From assembly GCF_016862215.1 (NCBI RefSeq), contig NZ_BOMN01000008.1, forward strand, positions 1 through 64,000: a stretch of 64,000 bases of DNA, in the 5' to 3' direction. This DNA comes from Winogradskya humida (GTDB lineage Bacteria; Actinomycetota; Actinomycetes; Mycobacteriales; Micromonosporaceae). Position numbers and translations under genes: made by a program. Each line of letters starts with the position of its first letter. Position 1 is the stretch's first letter. Below the pieces are notes generated by a model. That model made no database searches. It was not told where the DNA came from and worked only from the letters and a program-made list of their open reading frames with translations. Below are positions 33,681 to 43,909 of this stretch, one piece after another.

Positions 33681-34405
33681 GACCGCTCCCGCAGCACGGC
33701 CAGGGCCTCGGCGACCGTGAAGGCCCCCGCGTAGAGCGCCTTGCCCGCGATGACGCCCTCGACGCCGGCCGATTCGAGGGTGGTCAGGGCGCGCAGGTCA
33801 TCGAGGGTCGAGACGCCGCCGCTGGCGATGACCGGGGCCGGGGTGTGGGCGCAGACCTCGCGGAGCAGGTCGAGGTTGGGGCCCTTCATGGTGCCGTCCT
33901 TGGTGATGTCCGTGACGACGTAGCGGGCCGCCCCGGCCTTGTCGAGGCGTTCGAGAACCTCGTAGAGGTCGCCGCCGTCGCGGGTCCAGCCGCGGGCCGA
34001 CAGGACCCGGCCGCGAACGTCGAGGCCGATCGCGACGCGGTCGCCGAACTCACCGCAGATGCGGTCGCACCACTCCGGGTCCTCGAGCGCGGCGGTGCCG
34101 ATGTTGACCCGGGCGGCGCCGGTGGCCAGGGCCGCGCGCAGGGATTCGTCGTCGCGGATGCCGCCGGAGAGCTCGACCTTCACATCGAGGCGGGTGACCA
34201 CCTCGGCGAGCAGGGCCGCGTTGGAGCCTCGGCCGAACGCGGCGTCGAGGTCGACGAGGTGCACCCACTCCGCGCCGTCGTTCTGCCAGGCCAGGGCGGC
34301 TTCGAGCGGGTCGCCGTAGCTGGTCTCGGAACCGGCGGCGCCCTGGACGAGGCGTACCGCCTGGCCGTCCGCGACGTCGACGGCGGGCAGCAGGGAGAGG
34401 GTCAC
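33677..34405 (-). CDS. priA: PriA-type phosphoribosyl isomerase (HisA/TrpF)
   Basis: 242-residue TIM barrel. In actinomycetes lacking a separate trpF, PriA isomerises both ProFAR (histidine) and PRA (tryptophan). Catalytic acids sit in [18 protein letters not shown] and [15 protein letters not shown]; the phosphate loops are LSGGIRDD and [12 protein letters not shown]. The length and the [12 protein letters not shown] loop are as in actinobacterial PriA. Dual activity is inferred from lineage, and no trpF is visible here. Starts at GTG 34405. Confidence 0.92.
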   Translation of the reverse strand: MTLSLLPAVDVADGQAVRLVQGAAGSETSYGDPLEAALAWQNDGAEWVHLVDLDAAFGRGSNAALLAEVVTRLDVKVELSGGIRDDESLRAALATGAARVNIGTAALEDPEWCDRICGEFGDRVAIGLDVRGRVLSARGWTRDGGDLYEVLERLDKAGAARYVVTDITKDGTMKGPNLDLLREVCAHTPAPVIASGGVSTLDDLRALTTLESAGVEGVIAGKALYAGAFTVAEALAVLRERS

Positions 34406-34429
34406 GAGGAGACTCCGATCAGCAACGGT

Positions 34430-34744
34430 TTACCGGCGGCCGAGGACGACGACGACCACGACCGGTAGGACAAGAACGATCAGGGCGATGAGAACGATCC
34501 GCAGGGCGATCTCCGGGACCAGGAACCAGATGAGCCCGGCCGCGACCAGCGGGATGACGATGATCCCGGCCCGTTGCGCCCGGCTGCGGCGGTAGAGCCG
34601 GCCCGAGCCGCGACGCTGCGGGGTGAGTTTGCGGACCAGCGCGCGGCGGCTCTGGCGGCGGGACACCCGGCGGGCCCGGGCTGCTTTCTCCCGTTCGAGA
34701 ACGGCGACCCGCTCAGCCCGGCGCCGGGCCCGTTCCTTGCTCAC
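34430..34744 (-). CDS. small membrane protein in his operon
   Basis: 104 residues from GTG 34744 (VSKERARRRAERVAVLERE, cytoplasmic, very basic). Two hydrophobic segments follow near the C-terminus (AGIIVIPLVAAGLIWFLV and IVLIALIVLVLPVVVVVVL). Sits 10 bases after hisH and 24 before priA. Proteins of this design are commonly found inside actinobacterial his operons; the role is unknown. Confidence 0.75.
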   Translation of the reverse strand: MSKERARRRAERVAVLEREKAARARRVSRRQSRRALVRKLTPQRRGSGRLYRRSRAQRAGIIVIPLVAAGLIWFLVPEIALRIVLIALIVLVLPVVVVVVLGRR

Positions 34745-34754
34745 AGTCCCGCTC

Positions 34755-35375
34755 TCACAGTTTGGCGACCCAGTTACGCAGCAGCGCGTACCCGGCGTCG
34801 GCGGATTTCTCCGGGTGGAACTGGGCTGCGGACAACGACCCGTGCTCGACAACGGCCGCGAAAGGCAGGTCGTGGGTCGCGGTGGTCACCTTGGCGCCGG
34901 CTTCCGAGAGCAGAGCCAGATCCGACGCGGCGTACGAGTGGACAAAGTAGAACCGCGTATCCGCCGCGGCCCCGTCGAGCAGCACCGAGCCGTCCGCGGG
35001 CGTGACGGTGTTCCACCCCATGTGCGGGATGCGCCGCGCGGTCAGCTTGGTGACCGCCCCGGGCAGCAGGCCGATCCCCCGCGTCTCGACGCCGTGCTCG
35101 ACGCCCGACTCGAAGAGGATCTGCATGCCGACGCAGATGCCGAGCACCGGTTTGCCGGCCGCGACCCGGGCGGCGATGACCGGCGCCGCGCCGAGCTTGT
35201 CGATGCCGGCCATGCACGCCGCATAGGCACCGACCCCGGGCACGACCAGGCCGTCCGCCGCCTCAGCCGCGGCCAGGTCGTCGGTCACGGTGACATTCAC
35301 TCCTGTACGCGCGACAGCGCGCTCGGCCGACCGCAGGTTGCCCGACCCGTAGTCGAGAATCACCACGCCGGTCAT
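34755..35375 (-). CDS. hisH: imidazole glycerol phosphate synthase, glutaminase subunit
   Basis: 206-residue class I glutamine amidotransferase supplying ammonia to HisF. The catalytic triad is visible: nucleophile Cys in GICVGMQILFES, and His/Glu in QFHPEKSADAG; the oxyanion strand is VVPGVGAYAACM. Starts at ATG 35375, overlapping the stop of a 55-codon membrane gene. Confidence 0.96.
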   Translation of the reverse strand: MTGVVILDYGSGNLRSAERAVARTGVNVTVTDDLAAAEAADGLVVPGVGAYAACMAGIDKLGAAPVIAARVAAGKPVLGICVGMQILFESGVEHGVETRGIGLLPGAVTKLTARRIPHMGWNTVTPADGSVLLDGAAADTRFYFVHSYAASDLALLSEAGAKVTTATHDLPFAAVVEHGSLSAAQFHPEKSADAGYALLRNWVAKL

Positions 35376-35539
35376 GAGTCACCCGGGATCAACCACAACA
35401 CGCCACCGGCCAGCGAGATCAGGGCGAGGACGGCGACGAGCCCGACGGAGAACTTGGTGGCGTCCTGGCGGACCAGGGTGACGACGCCGCCGACCAGCAT
35501 GCCGGCGAGCCCGAGGAGCAGGACCGGGACGATGCTCAC
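35372..35539 (-). CDS. 55-residue membrane protein between hisB and hisH
   Basis: GTG 35539 overlaps the hisB end and TGA 35372 overlaps the hisH ATG, so it is translationally coupled on both sides. The product has two hydrophobic segments (VPVLLLGLAGMLVGGVVTLV and GLVAVLALISLAGGVLWLI) separated by a short charged loop (RQDATKF). It is too small for automatic calling but has good coding character. Function unknown. Confidence 0.75.
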   Translation of the reverse strand: MSIVPVLLLGLAGMLVGGVVTLVRQDATKFSVGLVAVLALISLAGGVLWLIPGDS

Positions 35540-36147
35540 AGCACGCCCTTCGTCGACGGGAGCGCCCCGGCGTTGCGCGGGTCGATCTCGACGGCCTCAC
35601 GCAGCGCGCGGGAGAACGCCTTGAACTGTGCCTCGACCACGTGGTGGGCGTCGGGGCGGCCGCCGGGGCGGGCCGCGCGCAGCACGTCGACGTGCAGTGT
35701 CACCTTGGCGGCGTGCCCGAACGACTCGAAGATGTGCCGGGTCATGCTGGTCGCGTAGACCGGTCCGATGTACGGCGTGAGCTCCGGCTCGTCGTGCACC
35801 ACATAGGGCCGTCCGGACAGGTCGACGGCGGCCCGCACGAGAACCTCGTCCATCGGGATGGTCGCGGAGCCGTACCGCCGGATCCCGGCCTTGTCACCGA
35901 GCGCCCGCGCGAACGCCTCGCCCAGCGCCAGCGCCGTGTCCTCCATCGTGTGGTGCGCGTCGATCTCCAGGTCGCCCTCGGTGCGCACGGTGAGGTCGAA
36001 CCCGCCGTGCTTGGCGAGCTGGTTGAGCATGTGGTCGTAGAAGCCGACGCCGGTGGCGAGGTCACCCTTGCCCGTCCCGTCGAGGTCGATCTCGACGAGC
36101 ACCTTGGTCTCGTTGGTGACGCGCTCGATACGCGCGGTGCGGCTCAC
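35536..36147 (-). CDS. hisB: imidazoleglycerol-phosphate dehydratase
   Basis: 203 residues, the stand-alone dehydratase without a phosphatase domain. Mn-binding His motifs are [32 protein letters not shown] and [13 protein letters not shown]; also [12 protein letters not shown]. Starts at GTG 36147 overlapping the hisC stop by four bases. Confidence 0.97.
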   Translation of the reverse strand: MSRTARIERVTNETKVLVEIDLDGTGKGDLATGVGFYDHMLNQLAKHGGFDLTVRTEGDLEIDAHHTMEDTALALGEAFARALGDKAGIRRYGSATIPMDEVLVRAAVDLSGRPYVVHDEPELTPYIGPVYATSMTRHIFESFGHAAKVTLHVDVLRAARPGGRPDAHHVVEAQFKAFSRALREAVEIDPRNAGALPSTKGVL

Positions 36148-37220
36148 GACAGAATCCCCTCGGCTGCTGACAGAAATGCGGTGGTCTCGGCGGGGTCGCC
36201 GGCGGTGACGCGCAGCCAGCCGGGCAGCCCCACGTCGCGGATCAGCACCCCGCGGTCGAGGAACGCCTGCCAGGCGGCCTTCTGGTCGGGCCCGGTGGCG
36301 AAGAGCACGAAGTTGGCGTCACTGTCGGCCACGGCGGTGCCGCGCTCGCGGAGCGTGGTGACAATGCGATCACGCTGTTCCTTGATCGCGTCGACGGTCG
36401 CGAGCAGAGCGTCACGCTGGGCCAGGGCGGCCCGCGCGGCGGCCTGCGTGAGCGACGACAGGTGATACGGCAGGCGTACCAGCTGAACCGCCTCGACCAC
36501 CGCGGGGTCGGCGGCGAAGTAGCCGAGCCGCCCGCCCGCGAAGCCGAACGCCTTGCTCATCGTGCGGGTGACCACCAGGCGGGGGTGGCCGGGGAGCAGC
36601 GCCAGCGCCGTCGGCGTGCCGGGGCGGGCGAACTCGGCGTAGGCCTCGTCGACGATCACCATGCCGGGCGCGGTGTCGAGCACGGCGGTGACGACCTCGG
36701 GGTCCAGCGCCGTGCCGGTCGGGTTGTTGGGCGAGCAGAGGAACACCACGTCGGGGCGGTGCTGCTCGATCTCGGCGACGGCGTCGGCCGGGGTGAGCCC
36801 GAAGTCGGGGCCGCGCAGCGCACCGATCCAGCGCGAGCCGACACCGGCGGCGAGCAGCGGGTGCATCGAATACGACGGACCGAAACCGAGCGCCGTGCGG
36901 CCGGGGCCCGCAAACGCCTGGAGCAGCTGCTGCTGGACCTCGTTGGAGCCGTTGGCCGCCCACACGCCTTCGGCGGTGAGCCCGTGCCCGAGGTAGCCGG
37001 CGAGGTCGGTGCGCAGCGCCACGGCGTCCCGGTCGGGGTAGCGGTTGAGGTCACGCAGCTCGGCCTGCACCGCCTTGGCGATGGCGTCCACCACGGCGTC
37101 GGGCACCGGATACGAATTCTCGTTGGTGTTGAGCCGCACGGCGACGTCGAGCTGCGGCGCACCGTAGGCCGACTTCCCGCGCAGATCGTCCCGCAGCGGC
37201 AGATCGTCGAGCGTCGTCAC
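36144..37220 (-). CDS. hisC: histidinol-phosphate aminotransferase
   Basis: 358-residue fold-type I PLP enzyme converting imidazole acetol phosphate to histidinol phosphate. PLP Lys is in [18 protein letters not shown]; substrate and cofactor motifs are [38 protein letters not shown] and [13 protein letters not shown] start at 37220 overlaps the stop of a preceding 16-codon mini-ORF, implying coupling through it. Confidence 0.97.
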   Translation of the reverse strand: MTTLDDLPLRDDLRGKSAYGAPQLDVAVRLNTNENSYPVPDAVVDAIAKAVQAELRDLNRYPDRDAVALRTDLAGYLGHGLTAEGVWAANGSNEVQQQLLQAFAGPGRTALGFGPSYSMHPLLAAGVGSRWIGALRGPDFGLTPADAVAEIEQHRPDVVFLCSPNNPTGTALDPEVVTAVLDTAPGMVIVDEAYAEFARPGTPTALALLPGHPRLVVTRTMSKAFGFAGGRLGYFAADPAVVEAVQLVRLPYHLSSLTQAAARAALAQRDALLATVDAIKEQRDRIVTTLRERGTAVADSDANFVLFATGPDQKAAWQAFLDRGVLIRDVGLPGWLRVTAGDPAETTAFLSAAEGILS

Positions 37221-37310
37221 GCCACACCCCCGGCAAGAAACGGCAGGTCACGGAGGGCGATGGTCACGCCGCACCCCCGGCAAGAAACGGCAGGTCACGG
37301 AGGGCGATGG
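37217..37310 (-). repeat. two 47-bp tandem repeats forming coupled mini-ORFs
   Basis: Two copies differing at one base (37217–37263 and 37264–37310), with a third partial copy forming the hisD end. On the minus strand each copy encodes a 16-residue peptide, [14 protein letters not shown] plus AA or VA, starting GTGA on the previous stop and ending GTGA into the next start. Translation could thus be relayed hisD → mini-ORF → mini-ORF → hisC. It probably arose by tandem duplication of the hisD–hisC junction. Confidence 0.75.
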
Positions 37311-38663
37311 TCACGCCGCACCCCCGGAAGACGGCAGCTCCGTGAAGCGCGCCGTCACGGCCTGGCCGTGCGCGGGCAGGTCCTCGGCGTTGGCCAGCGC
37401 GACCACGTGCGGCGCCGACGCGCGCAGGGCAGCCTCGTCGTACTCGATGACGTGGATGCCGCGCAGGAAGGACTGCACCGACAGGCCGGACGAGTGCCGG
37501 GCGCAGCCCGCGGTGGGCAGCACGTGGTTGGACCCGGCGGCATAGTCGCCCAGCGAGACCGGGGAATAGGCGCCGACGAAGATGGCGCCGGCGTTGCGGA
37601 CCCGCATGGCGAGCTCACGGGCACCGCGGGTCTGGATCTCGAGGTGCTCGGCCGCGTAGTCGTCGACGATGGCGAGGCCCTGCTCGAGATCGTCGACCAG
37701 GACGATGCCGGACTGCTTGCCGGAGAGCGACTCGCGCACCCGGGACTCGTGCTTGGTCGCGCTGACCTGCACCGCGAGCTGGAGGTCGACCGCGTCGGCC
37801 AGCGCCGGGGAGTCGGTGACCAGCACGCTCGCGGCGAGCGGGTCGTGCTCGGCCTGGCTGATCAGGTCGGCGGCGACGTGCACCGGGGAGGCGCTGTCGT
37901 CGGCCAGGATCGCGATCTCGGTCGGGCCGGCCTCGGCGTCGATGCCGACCGTGCCCTGCAGCAGCCGTTTCGCCGCCGTCACCCAGATGTTGCCCGGCCC
38001 GGTGATCACGTCGACCGGCGCGCAGTGCTCGAAGTCGTCAGCAAGATCAGCACCCGAACGGCCGGCGCTGCCGTAGCCGAGCATCGCGATGGCCTGGGCG
38101 CCGCCGACGCCGTAGACCTCGGTGACGCCGAGCAGGGCGCAGGCGCCGAGGATCGTCGGGTCGGGCAGGCCGCCGTTGGACGCCTGCGGCGGGCTCGCCA
38201 CGACCAGCGACGGGACGCCGGCCTCCTGGGCGGGCACGACATTCATGACCACCGTGGAGGCGAGCACGGCCAGGCCACCGGGGACGTAGAGCCCGACCCG
38301 CGACACCGGCACCCACCGCTCGGTGACCGTGCCACCGGGCACGACCTGGGTGGTGACGTCGGTGCGGCGCTGGTCGGCGTGCACCTTGCGGGCCCGCTCG
38401 ATGGCGACCAGCAGCGCTGCCCGGACATTGGGGTCGAGGGACTTCTCCGCCGCCGTGATGGCCTCGACGGGAACGCGCAGGCGCTCGAGGCGTACCCCGT
38501 CGAATTTCTCCGTGGCCTCCCGGATCGCCGCGTAACCATGATCACGCACCGCCTCCACGACGGGCCTGATCTTCTCGACCGCCTGAGCGACGTCGAGCTG
38601 GGCGCGGGGCAGCAGACCGCGCGGGTCCCGGCGGGAACCGCGCAGGTCGATCCGGTTCAACAC
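37311..38663 (-). CDS. hisD: histidinol dehydrogenase
   Basis: 450 residues from GTG 38663 ([10 protein letters not shown]); the longer open frame is noncoding. Catalyses the last two oxidations to histidine with NAD and zinc. Motifs include [49 protein letters not shown], and [21 protein letters not shown] (cited as GSNHVLPT and CARHSSG), with Zn/catalytic His and Glu in the LISQAEHDP region. First gene of the his operon. Confidence 0.96.
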   Translation of the reverse strand: MLNRIDLRGSRRDPRGLLPRAQLDVAQAVEKIRPVVEAVRDHGYAAIREATEKFDGVRLERLRVPVEAITAAEKSLDPNVRAALLVAIERARKVHADQRRTDVTTQVVPGGTVTERWVPVSRVGLYVPGGLAVLASTVVMNVVPAQEAGVPSLVVASPPQASNGGLPDPTILGACALLGVTEVYGVGGAQAIAMLGYGSAGRSGADLADDFEHCAPVDVITGPGNIWVTAAKRLLQGTVGIDAEAGPTEIAILADDSASPVHVAADLISQAEHDPLAASVLVTDSPALADAVDLQLAVQVSATKHESRVRESLSGKQSGIVLVDDLEQGLAIVDDYAAEHLEIQTRGARELAMRVRNAGAIFVGAYSPVSLGDYAAGSNHVLPTAGCARHSSGLSVQSFLRGIHVIEYDEAALRASAPHVVALANAEDLPAHGQAVTARFTELPSSGGAA

Positions 38664-38799
38664 GCCGCCAAGTCTAGGCTGCGGGTCCGACAGCTTCCGG
38701 CCCCGGTCCAGGCAGTGGGAACCGCCACTATCCCGGCCAAAAGGCAGGCCGGGTAAAAGATCACCGCCCCGGAGCGCGCGCGGAGGACAATCATGCCGA

Positions 38800-38805
38800 T
38801 ACGCT
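38800..38805 (+). promoter_or_regulatory. -10 element TACGCT, leaderless start
   Basis: TACGCT ends six bases before GTG 38812, and no ribosome site intervenes. A start at the seventh base downstream would coincide with the start codon. Confidence 0.4.
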
Positions 38806-38811
38806 CGACCC

Positions 38812-39537
38812 GTGGGCGCGATTCTCCCGGTTTTCCCGCTGGGCACGGTGCTCTTCCCCGGCCTGGTGCTGCCCTTGCACATCTTCGAGGAGCGGTATCG
38901 CACGCTCGTGCGCGACCTGGTCGCCACGACCGACGACGATCCGCACGAGTTCGGCGTGGTCACCATGCGCCAGGGCCTCGAGGTGCCGATCGGCTTCGAG
39001 TCCGACAGCGGTGACGGCGACGACGAGCCACCCGACGGGCCCCCGGTCGACGCCGCCCAGCTCTACGACGTCGGTTGCACGGCGGAGCTGCGCCAGGTGA
39101 CCGAGCTGCCGGACGGGCGCTTCGACATCGTCACCGTGGGGCGGCGGCGGTTCCGGTTGCTGAGCATCGCGGCGGACACCCAGCCCTATCTCACGGCCGA
39201 GGTGGAGTGGCTGCCCGACGAGGAGCCCGGCGACCAGATCGCGGGGCTGCTCGCGCCGCGGGTGCTGGCCGCCTTCCGTACCTACCTGGACCTGCTGCGC
39301 CCCGACTCGGAGGTGCTCGACCAGGTCCCGGAGGACCCGACCGTGCTGTCGCACCTGATCGCGGCGACGGCCCAGCTCACCACCGACGAGCGGCAGGATC
39401 TGCTGGCCGCGCCCGACACCGCCACCCGGCTGCGCGCCGAGCTGCGGCTGCTCAACCGCGAGGCGGGTCTGCTGGCGAGGGTGCGTGCGGTTCCGGTGCC
39501 GTTGTCGGATCTTGCCCGTCCGGTGAGCCCGAACTAG
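38812..39537 (+). CDS. Lon N-terminal-domain (substrate-binding) protein
   Basis: 241 residues comprising only the Lon_N/PUA-like substrate-binding domain, without ATPase or protease. Typical sequence is [41 protein letters not shown] and [12 protein letters not shown], then a helical C-terminus. Function unknown. The 3' end overlaps the convergent membrane-protein gene by 86 bases. Confidence 0.9.
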   Translation: MGAILPVFPLGTVLFPGLVLPLHIFEERYRTLVRDLVATTDDDPHEFGVVTMRQGLEVPIGFESDSGDGDDEPPDGPPVDAAQLYDVGCTAELRQVTELPDGRFDIVTVGRRRFRLLSIAADTQPYLTAEVEWLPDEEPGDQIAGLLAPRVLAAFRTYLDLLRPDSEVLDQVPEDPTVLSHLIAATAQLTTDERQDLLAAPDTATRLRAELRLLNREAGLLARVRAVPVPLSDLARPVSPN

Positions 39538-40231
39538 CCCCTTCGGCTGCCCGGAACTGCTCTTCCTGCTGCGCGGCCGCGGCCTGGTGATCCAGGTCGT
39601 GGCCGTAACCGGGCTTCGCGCCGGGCAGGTCGAGGTCGGGGTCGTTGGACCAGCCGGCCAGCAGCGTCGTCACGATCACCGCCGCGAACGCCGTGACCAG
39701 CAACGCCCCGTGCGCGTGCAGGTCCGGCGGCTCGCCGTAGTGGTCGCCCGCGGCTGACGCCTGCTGCCAGTCGTTCCAGGCGCCGCGCCCGATCAGCCGG
39801 CCGACCTGCCACATCGTCAGCGACGACACGAGCCCGCCGAGGACCACGCCGATCAGGATCGCCGGCCCACGGTCGCGGCGCAGCACCAGCCAGGCCGCGA
39901 TCGACGCGACCAGGCCGAAGACGAAGCTGATGATCGTGAACCAGCCGTCGGCGGCAATGTACTCCTCCGGCGACGGGTCGTTGACCACGATGCCGTTGCT
40001 ACCCGCGTTGACCACCGGCACCGTGGGCGCCAGCCAGGACCAGAGCAGGCCGAGCAGCGCGCCGAGCGCTGCCATGGCCACGACGATCAACACCGTGACC
40101 AGCACCGTACGCCGCCACGGCCGCTTCACCCGGGCAGGCTCCTCCGGCAGCGTCTCCGCGACGGGCTCTTCCACGATCGGCGGCGGCCCGTAGAGATAGA
40201 CGGGTTCCGGCTCCTGGTGGTTCGGATTCAC
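39452..40231 (-). CDS. DUF2567-like membrane protein
   Basis: 259 residues from GTG 40231. Cytoplasmic proline-rich N-terminus, about four hydrophobic segments (TVLVTVLIVVAMAALGALLG, ISFVFGLVASIAAWLVL, AILIGVVLGGLVSSLTMW, LLVTAFAAVIVTTLLAG) and a long hydrophilic tail. The IAADGWFTIISFVFGLV stretch resembles the DUF2567 family. The low-complexity tail is encoded antisense to the end of the Lon-N gene. Confidence 0.8.
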   Translation of the reverse strand: MNPNHQEPEPVYLYGPPPIVEEPVAETLPEEPARVKRPWRRTVLVTVLIVVAMAALGALLGLLWSWLAPTVPVVNAGSNGIVVNDPSPEEYIAADGWFTIISFVFGLVASIAAWLVLRRDRGPAILIGVVLGGLVSSLTMWQVGRLIGRGAWNDWQQASAAGDHYGEPPDLHAHGALLVTAFAAVIVTTLLAGWSNDPDLDLPGAKPGYGHDLDHQAAAAQQEEQFRAAEGASSGSPDGQDPTTAPEPHAPSPADPPRG

Positions 40232-40295
40232 GCCCCGATCCTGCCAGGTCGTCCTGTGCCTTCGCTGCGGACCTGTTCCACGGGTGCGCCGGCCA

Positions 40296-43200
40296 TCAGA
40301 GCACCGCCGACGGGCCGAGGATCATCTTCAGGTCGGCACGGAGCGCGGGCGTCGGCGCGACCTTGAAACCACCGAGCCGCATGACCGTCTTGCGGCTGCC
40401 GTTGAGCAGGTGGACGTGCACCTCGGCGTCGCCGGGATGGCTCACCAGGATCTCCTTGAGCTCGGAGACCAGCGGCGGCGTGCACCGGGTGATCGGCATG
40501 GTCAGCGTGACCGGCTTGGTGTCCGGGTTGTGGGTGACGTCCGGCATCGACATGTCCATCGCCATGATCCGCGGGGTGTCGTCGCGGCGGTCGATACGAC
40601 CCTTCACCACGACGATCGCGTCCTCGGCGATGTACTGCCCGATGACCTCGTAGGTGTTCGGGAAGAACAGCGCCTCCACCCCACCGGCGAGGTCCTCCAG
40701 GGTCGCGGACGCCCATGCCCGGCCCTGCTTGGTGATCCGCCGCTGCACCCCGGTGAGGATGCCCGCGAGCGTGACGACCTGCCCGTCCGGGACCGAGCCC
40801 TCCTCGTTGAGCGCCGCGATCGTGGTGTCCGCGGCCTGGTGGAGCATCTGCTCCAGCCCGGCGAGAGGGTGGTCGGAGACGTAGAGGCCGAGCATCTCGC
40901 GCTCGAAGGCGAGCTTGTCGCGCTTGTCCCACTCGCTGTCGCCGATGGTCGGCATCGCCACGGTCGCCGCGCTGGTGGTGTCGTCGCCCAGCGAGCCGAA
41001 CAGGTCGAACTGACCCGCGGCCTCCTTGCGCTTCACGTCCGCGAACGCGTCGATGGCCTCGGCGTGCACCGCGAGCAGGGCCTTACGGGTGTGACCCAGC
41101 GAGTCGAACGCCCCGGCCTTGATCAGCGATTCGATGGTCCGCTTGTTGCAGACCACGGCGTCGACCTTGGAGAGGAAGTCGTAGAAGTCCCTGTACTCGG
41201 TTTTCTCCACCCGGCAGCGGGCGATGGACTCCACGACGTTCGCGCCGACGTTGCGCACCGCGCCGAGACCGAAGCGGATGTCGGTGCCGACCGGGGTGAA
41301 CGGGCCCGAGGACTGGTTGACGTCGGGCGGCAGAACCTGGATGCCCATGCGCCGGCACTCGGCCAGATACATCGCCATCTTGTCCTTGTCGTCGCCGACG
41401 GACGTCAGCAGCCCACCCATGTACTCGGCGGGGTAGTGCGCCTTGAGGTACGCGGTCCAGTACGACACCAGGCCGTACGCGGCGGAGTGTGCCTTGTTGA
41501 ACGCGTAGCCGGCGAACGGGACCAGGACGTCCCACACCGCCTGGGTCGCCTCGTCGGAGTAGCCGTTGGCGCGGCAGCCGTCCCGGAACGGGATGAACTC
41601 CTTGTCGAGGATCTCCTTCTTCTTCTTACCCATGGCCCGGCGCAGCAGGTCGGCCTGGCCCAGCGAGTAGCCCGCGAGGATCTGCGCGGCACGCTGCACC
41701 TGCTCCTGATAGACGATCAGGCCGTACGTCGGGGCGAGGATCTCCTCGAGGGGTTTCTCGAGCTCCGGGTGGATCGGGCTGATCTCCTGGAGACCGTTCT
41801 TGCGCAGCGCGTAGTTGGTGTGCGAGTCGACGCCCATCGGACCCGGCCGGTACAGCGCCAGGACCGCAGAGATGTCCTCGAAGTTGTCAGGCTTCATCAG
41901 GCGCAGCAGCGAGCGCATCGGGCCACCGTCGAGCTGGAACACGCCCAGGGTGTCGCCACGGGCCAACAGGTCGTACGCCTTCTGATCGCTCAGCGGCAGC
42001 CCGAGCAGATCCAGGTCGAGGCCGTGGTTGAGCTTGATGTTCTTGACCGCGTCATCGATGATCGTCAGGTTTCGCAGGCCCAGGAAGTCCATCTTGAGCA
42101 GGCCCAGGCCCTCGCAGGTCGGGTAGTCGAACTGCGTGATGATCGCCCCGTCGGCGTCGCGGCGCGAGAGCGGGATGTGATCGATGATCGGCTCGGCGCT
42201 CATGATGACGCCGGCCGCGTGCACACCCGTCTGGCGGATCAGGCCCTCGATGCCGCGCGCGGTGTCGATGACCTTCTTGACGTCGGGGTTCTGCTCGTAG
42301 AGGGTCCGGACCTCGCCGGCCTCGCCGTAGCGCTTGTCGTCCTTGTTGAAGATGCCGCCGAGCGTGATGCCCTTGCCCATGACGTCCGGGGGCATGGCCT
42401 TGGTGATCTGGTCGCCCACGGCGTAGGGGAAGCCGAGGACCCGGGCCGAGTCCTTGATCGCGGCCTTCGCCTTGATCGTGCCGAACGTCGCGATCTGCGC
42501 GACCTTGTCCTCACCCCACCGGTCGGTGACGTAGCGGATGACCTCGCCGCGCCGGCGCTCGTCGAAGTCGATGTCGACGTCGGGCATCGAGATGCGCTCG
42601 GGGTTGAGGAACCGCTCGAAGATCAGGCCGTGCGGCAGAGGATCAAGGTCGGTGATGCCCATGGCGTACGCGATGAGCGAACCCGCCGCCGAACCGCGAC
42701 CCGGTCCCACCGCGATGCCGTTGCGCTTCGACCACTGGATGAAGTCGGCGACCACGAGGAAGTACGACGGGAACCCCATCGAGACGATGATCCCGAGCTC
42801 GTACTCGGCCTGCTTGATGTGCAGCTCCGGGATGCCGTCCGGGTAGCGCCGGTGCAGCCCCTCGTAGGCCACGTGGCGGAAATACTCCTCTTCGGAGTAA
42901 CCGTCCGGGATGGGGAACCGGGGCATCAGGTTCTTGAACGTGAACATGCCCTCGATGTCGACCCGCTCCGCCACCAGCAGCGTGTTGCGGCAACCCTCGA
43001 GCCACGCGTCCGACGAGTCGACCGAGCGCATCTGGTCGGCGGACTTCACGAAGTAACCGGCGCCGTCGAAGCGGAACCGGTTGGGGTCGGCGACGTTGCT
43101 GCCGGTCTGCACACAGAGCAGCACGTCGTGCGCCGCGGCCTGGGCCTCGTGGGTGTAGTGCGAGTCGTTGGTCACCAGCGGCGGGATGTCGAGCATCTTG

Positions 43201-43826
43201 CCGATCTTGAGCAGGTCGTCGCGGACCCGCTTCTCGATCGACAGGCCGTGGTCCATGATCTCGAGGAAGTAGTTCTCCTTGCCGAGAGCTTCCTGGTATT
43301 TCGCGGCCGACGCGAGCGCCTCGTCGAACTGGCCCAGCCGCAGCCGGGTCTGCACGGCGCCGGACGGACAGCCGGTCGTGCCCATGATGCCCTCGGCGTG
43401 CTCCGCGATGATGTCGAAGTCCATCCGCGGGTACTTGCCGAGCTGGCCCTCGATCGACGCCCGCGAGTTGAGCCGGAACAGGTTCTTGAGACCCACCGCG
43501 TTGCGCGCCCACATGGTCATGTGGGTGTAGGCACCGCTACCGGAGACGTCGTCGCTCTTCTGCTCCGGCCGGCCCCACTTGACGCGCTTCTTGTGCAGCC
43601 GCGACTCGGGCGCCAGATAGGCCTCGACCCCGATCACCGGGGTCACCCCGGCGTCCTTGGCCTGCTGGTAGAAGTCGAACGCACCGTGCATGTTGCCGTG
43701 GTCGGTGATCGCCGCGGCGGGCATGCCGAGTCGTTTCGCTTCGGCCAGCACCTCCTTGATCCTGGCGGCTCCGTCGAGCATCGAATACTCGGTGTGCACG
43801 TGCAGGTGCACGAACGAGTCAGACAC
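40296..43826 (-). CDS. dnaE: DNA polymerase III subunit alpha
   Basis: 1176-residue replicative polymerase of DnaE1 type. The N-terminal PHP domain begins SFVHLHVHTEYSMLDGAARI. The palm contains VGPGRGSAAGSLIAYAMGI and the catalytic aspartates in MPDVDIDFDERRRGEV. Fingers include DVMGKGITLGG and later KKKEILDKEFIPFRDG; the OB-fold near VVTLAGILTGVQRRITKQG is followed by a C-terminal tau-binding region. GTG start 43826. Separate from the wall cluster but in the usual actinobacterial neighbourhood. Confidence 0.98.
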   Translation of the reverse strand: MSDSFVHLHVHTEYSMLDGAARIKEVLAEAKRLGMPAAAITDHGNMHGAFDFYQQAKDAGVTPVIGVEAYLAPESRLHKKRVKWGRPEQKSDDVSGSGAYTHMTMWARNAVGLKNLFRLNSRASIEGQLGKYPRMDFDIIAEHAEGIMGTTGCPSGAVQTRLRLGQFDEALASAAKYQEALGKENYFLEIMDHGLSIEKRVRDDLLKIGKMLDIPPLVTNDSHYTHEAQAAAHDVLLCVQTGSNVADPNRFRFDGAGYFVKSADQMRSVDSSDAWLEGCRNTLLVAERVDIEGMFTFKNLMPRFPIPDGYSEEEYFRHVAYEGLHRRYPDGIPELHIKQAEYELGIIVSMGFPSYFLVVADFIQWSKRNGIAVGPGRGSAAGSLIAYAMGITDLDPLPHGLIFERFLNPERISMPDVDIDFDERRRGEVIRYVTDRWGEDKVAQIATFGTIKAKAAIKDSARVLGFPYAVGDQITKAMPPDVMGKGITLGGIFNKDDKRYGEAGEVRTLYEQNPDVKKVIDTARGIEGLIRQTGVHAAGVIMSAEPIIDHIPLSRRDADGAIITQFDYPTCEGLGLLKMDFLGLRNLTIIDDAVKNIKLNHGLDLDLLGLPLSDQKAYDLLARGDTLGVFQLDGGPMRSLLRLMKPDNFEDISAVLALYRPGPMGVDSHTNYALRKNGLQEISPIHPELEKPLEEILAPTYGLIVYQEQVQRAAQILAGYSLGQADLLRRAMGKKKKEILDKEFIPFRDGCRANGYSDEATQAVWDVLVPFAGYAFNKAHSAAYGLVSYWTAYLKAHYPAEYMGGLLTSVGDDKDKMAMYLAECRRMGIQVLPPDVNQSSGPFTPVGTDIRFGLGAVRNVGANVVESIARCRVEKTEYRDFYDFLSKVDAVVCNKRTIESLIKAGAFDSLGHTRKALLAVHAEAIDAFADVKRKEAAGQFDLFGSLGDDTTSAATVAMPTIGDSEWDKRDKLAFEREMLGLYVSDHPLAGLEQMLHQAADTTIAALNEEGSVPDGQVVTLAGILTGVQRRITKQGRAWASATLEDLAGGVEALFFPNTYEVIGQYIAEDAIVVVKGRIDRRDDTPRIMAMDMSMPDVTHNPDTKPVTLTMPITRCTPPLVSELKEILVSHPGDAEVHVHLLNGSRKTVMRLGGFKVAPTPALRADLKMILGPSAVL

Positions 43827-43909
43827 CCAGGGCCCCCCTTACTCCCGCGGCTAAACCAACTTCGGCAGCCTAGTCCGGGAGGGCCACGGGTGGCACCGCT
43901 GACACCCGC

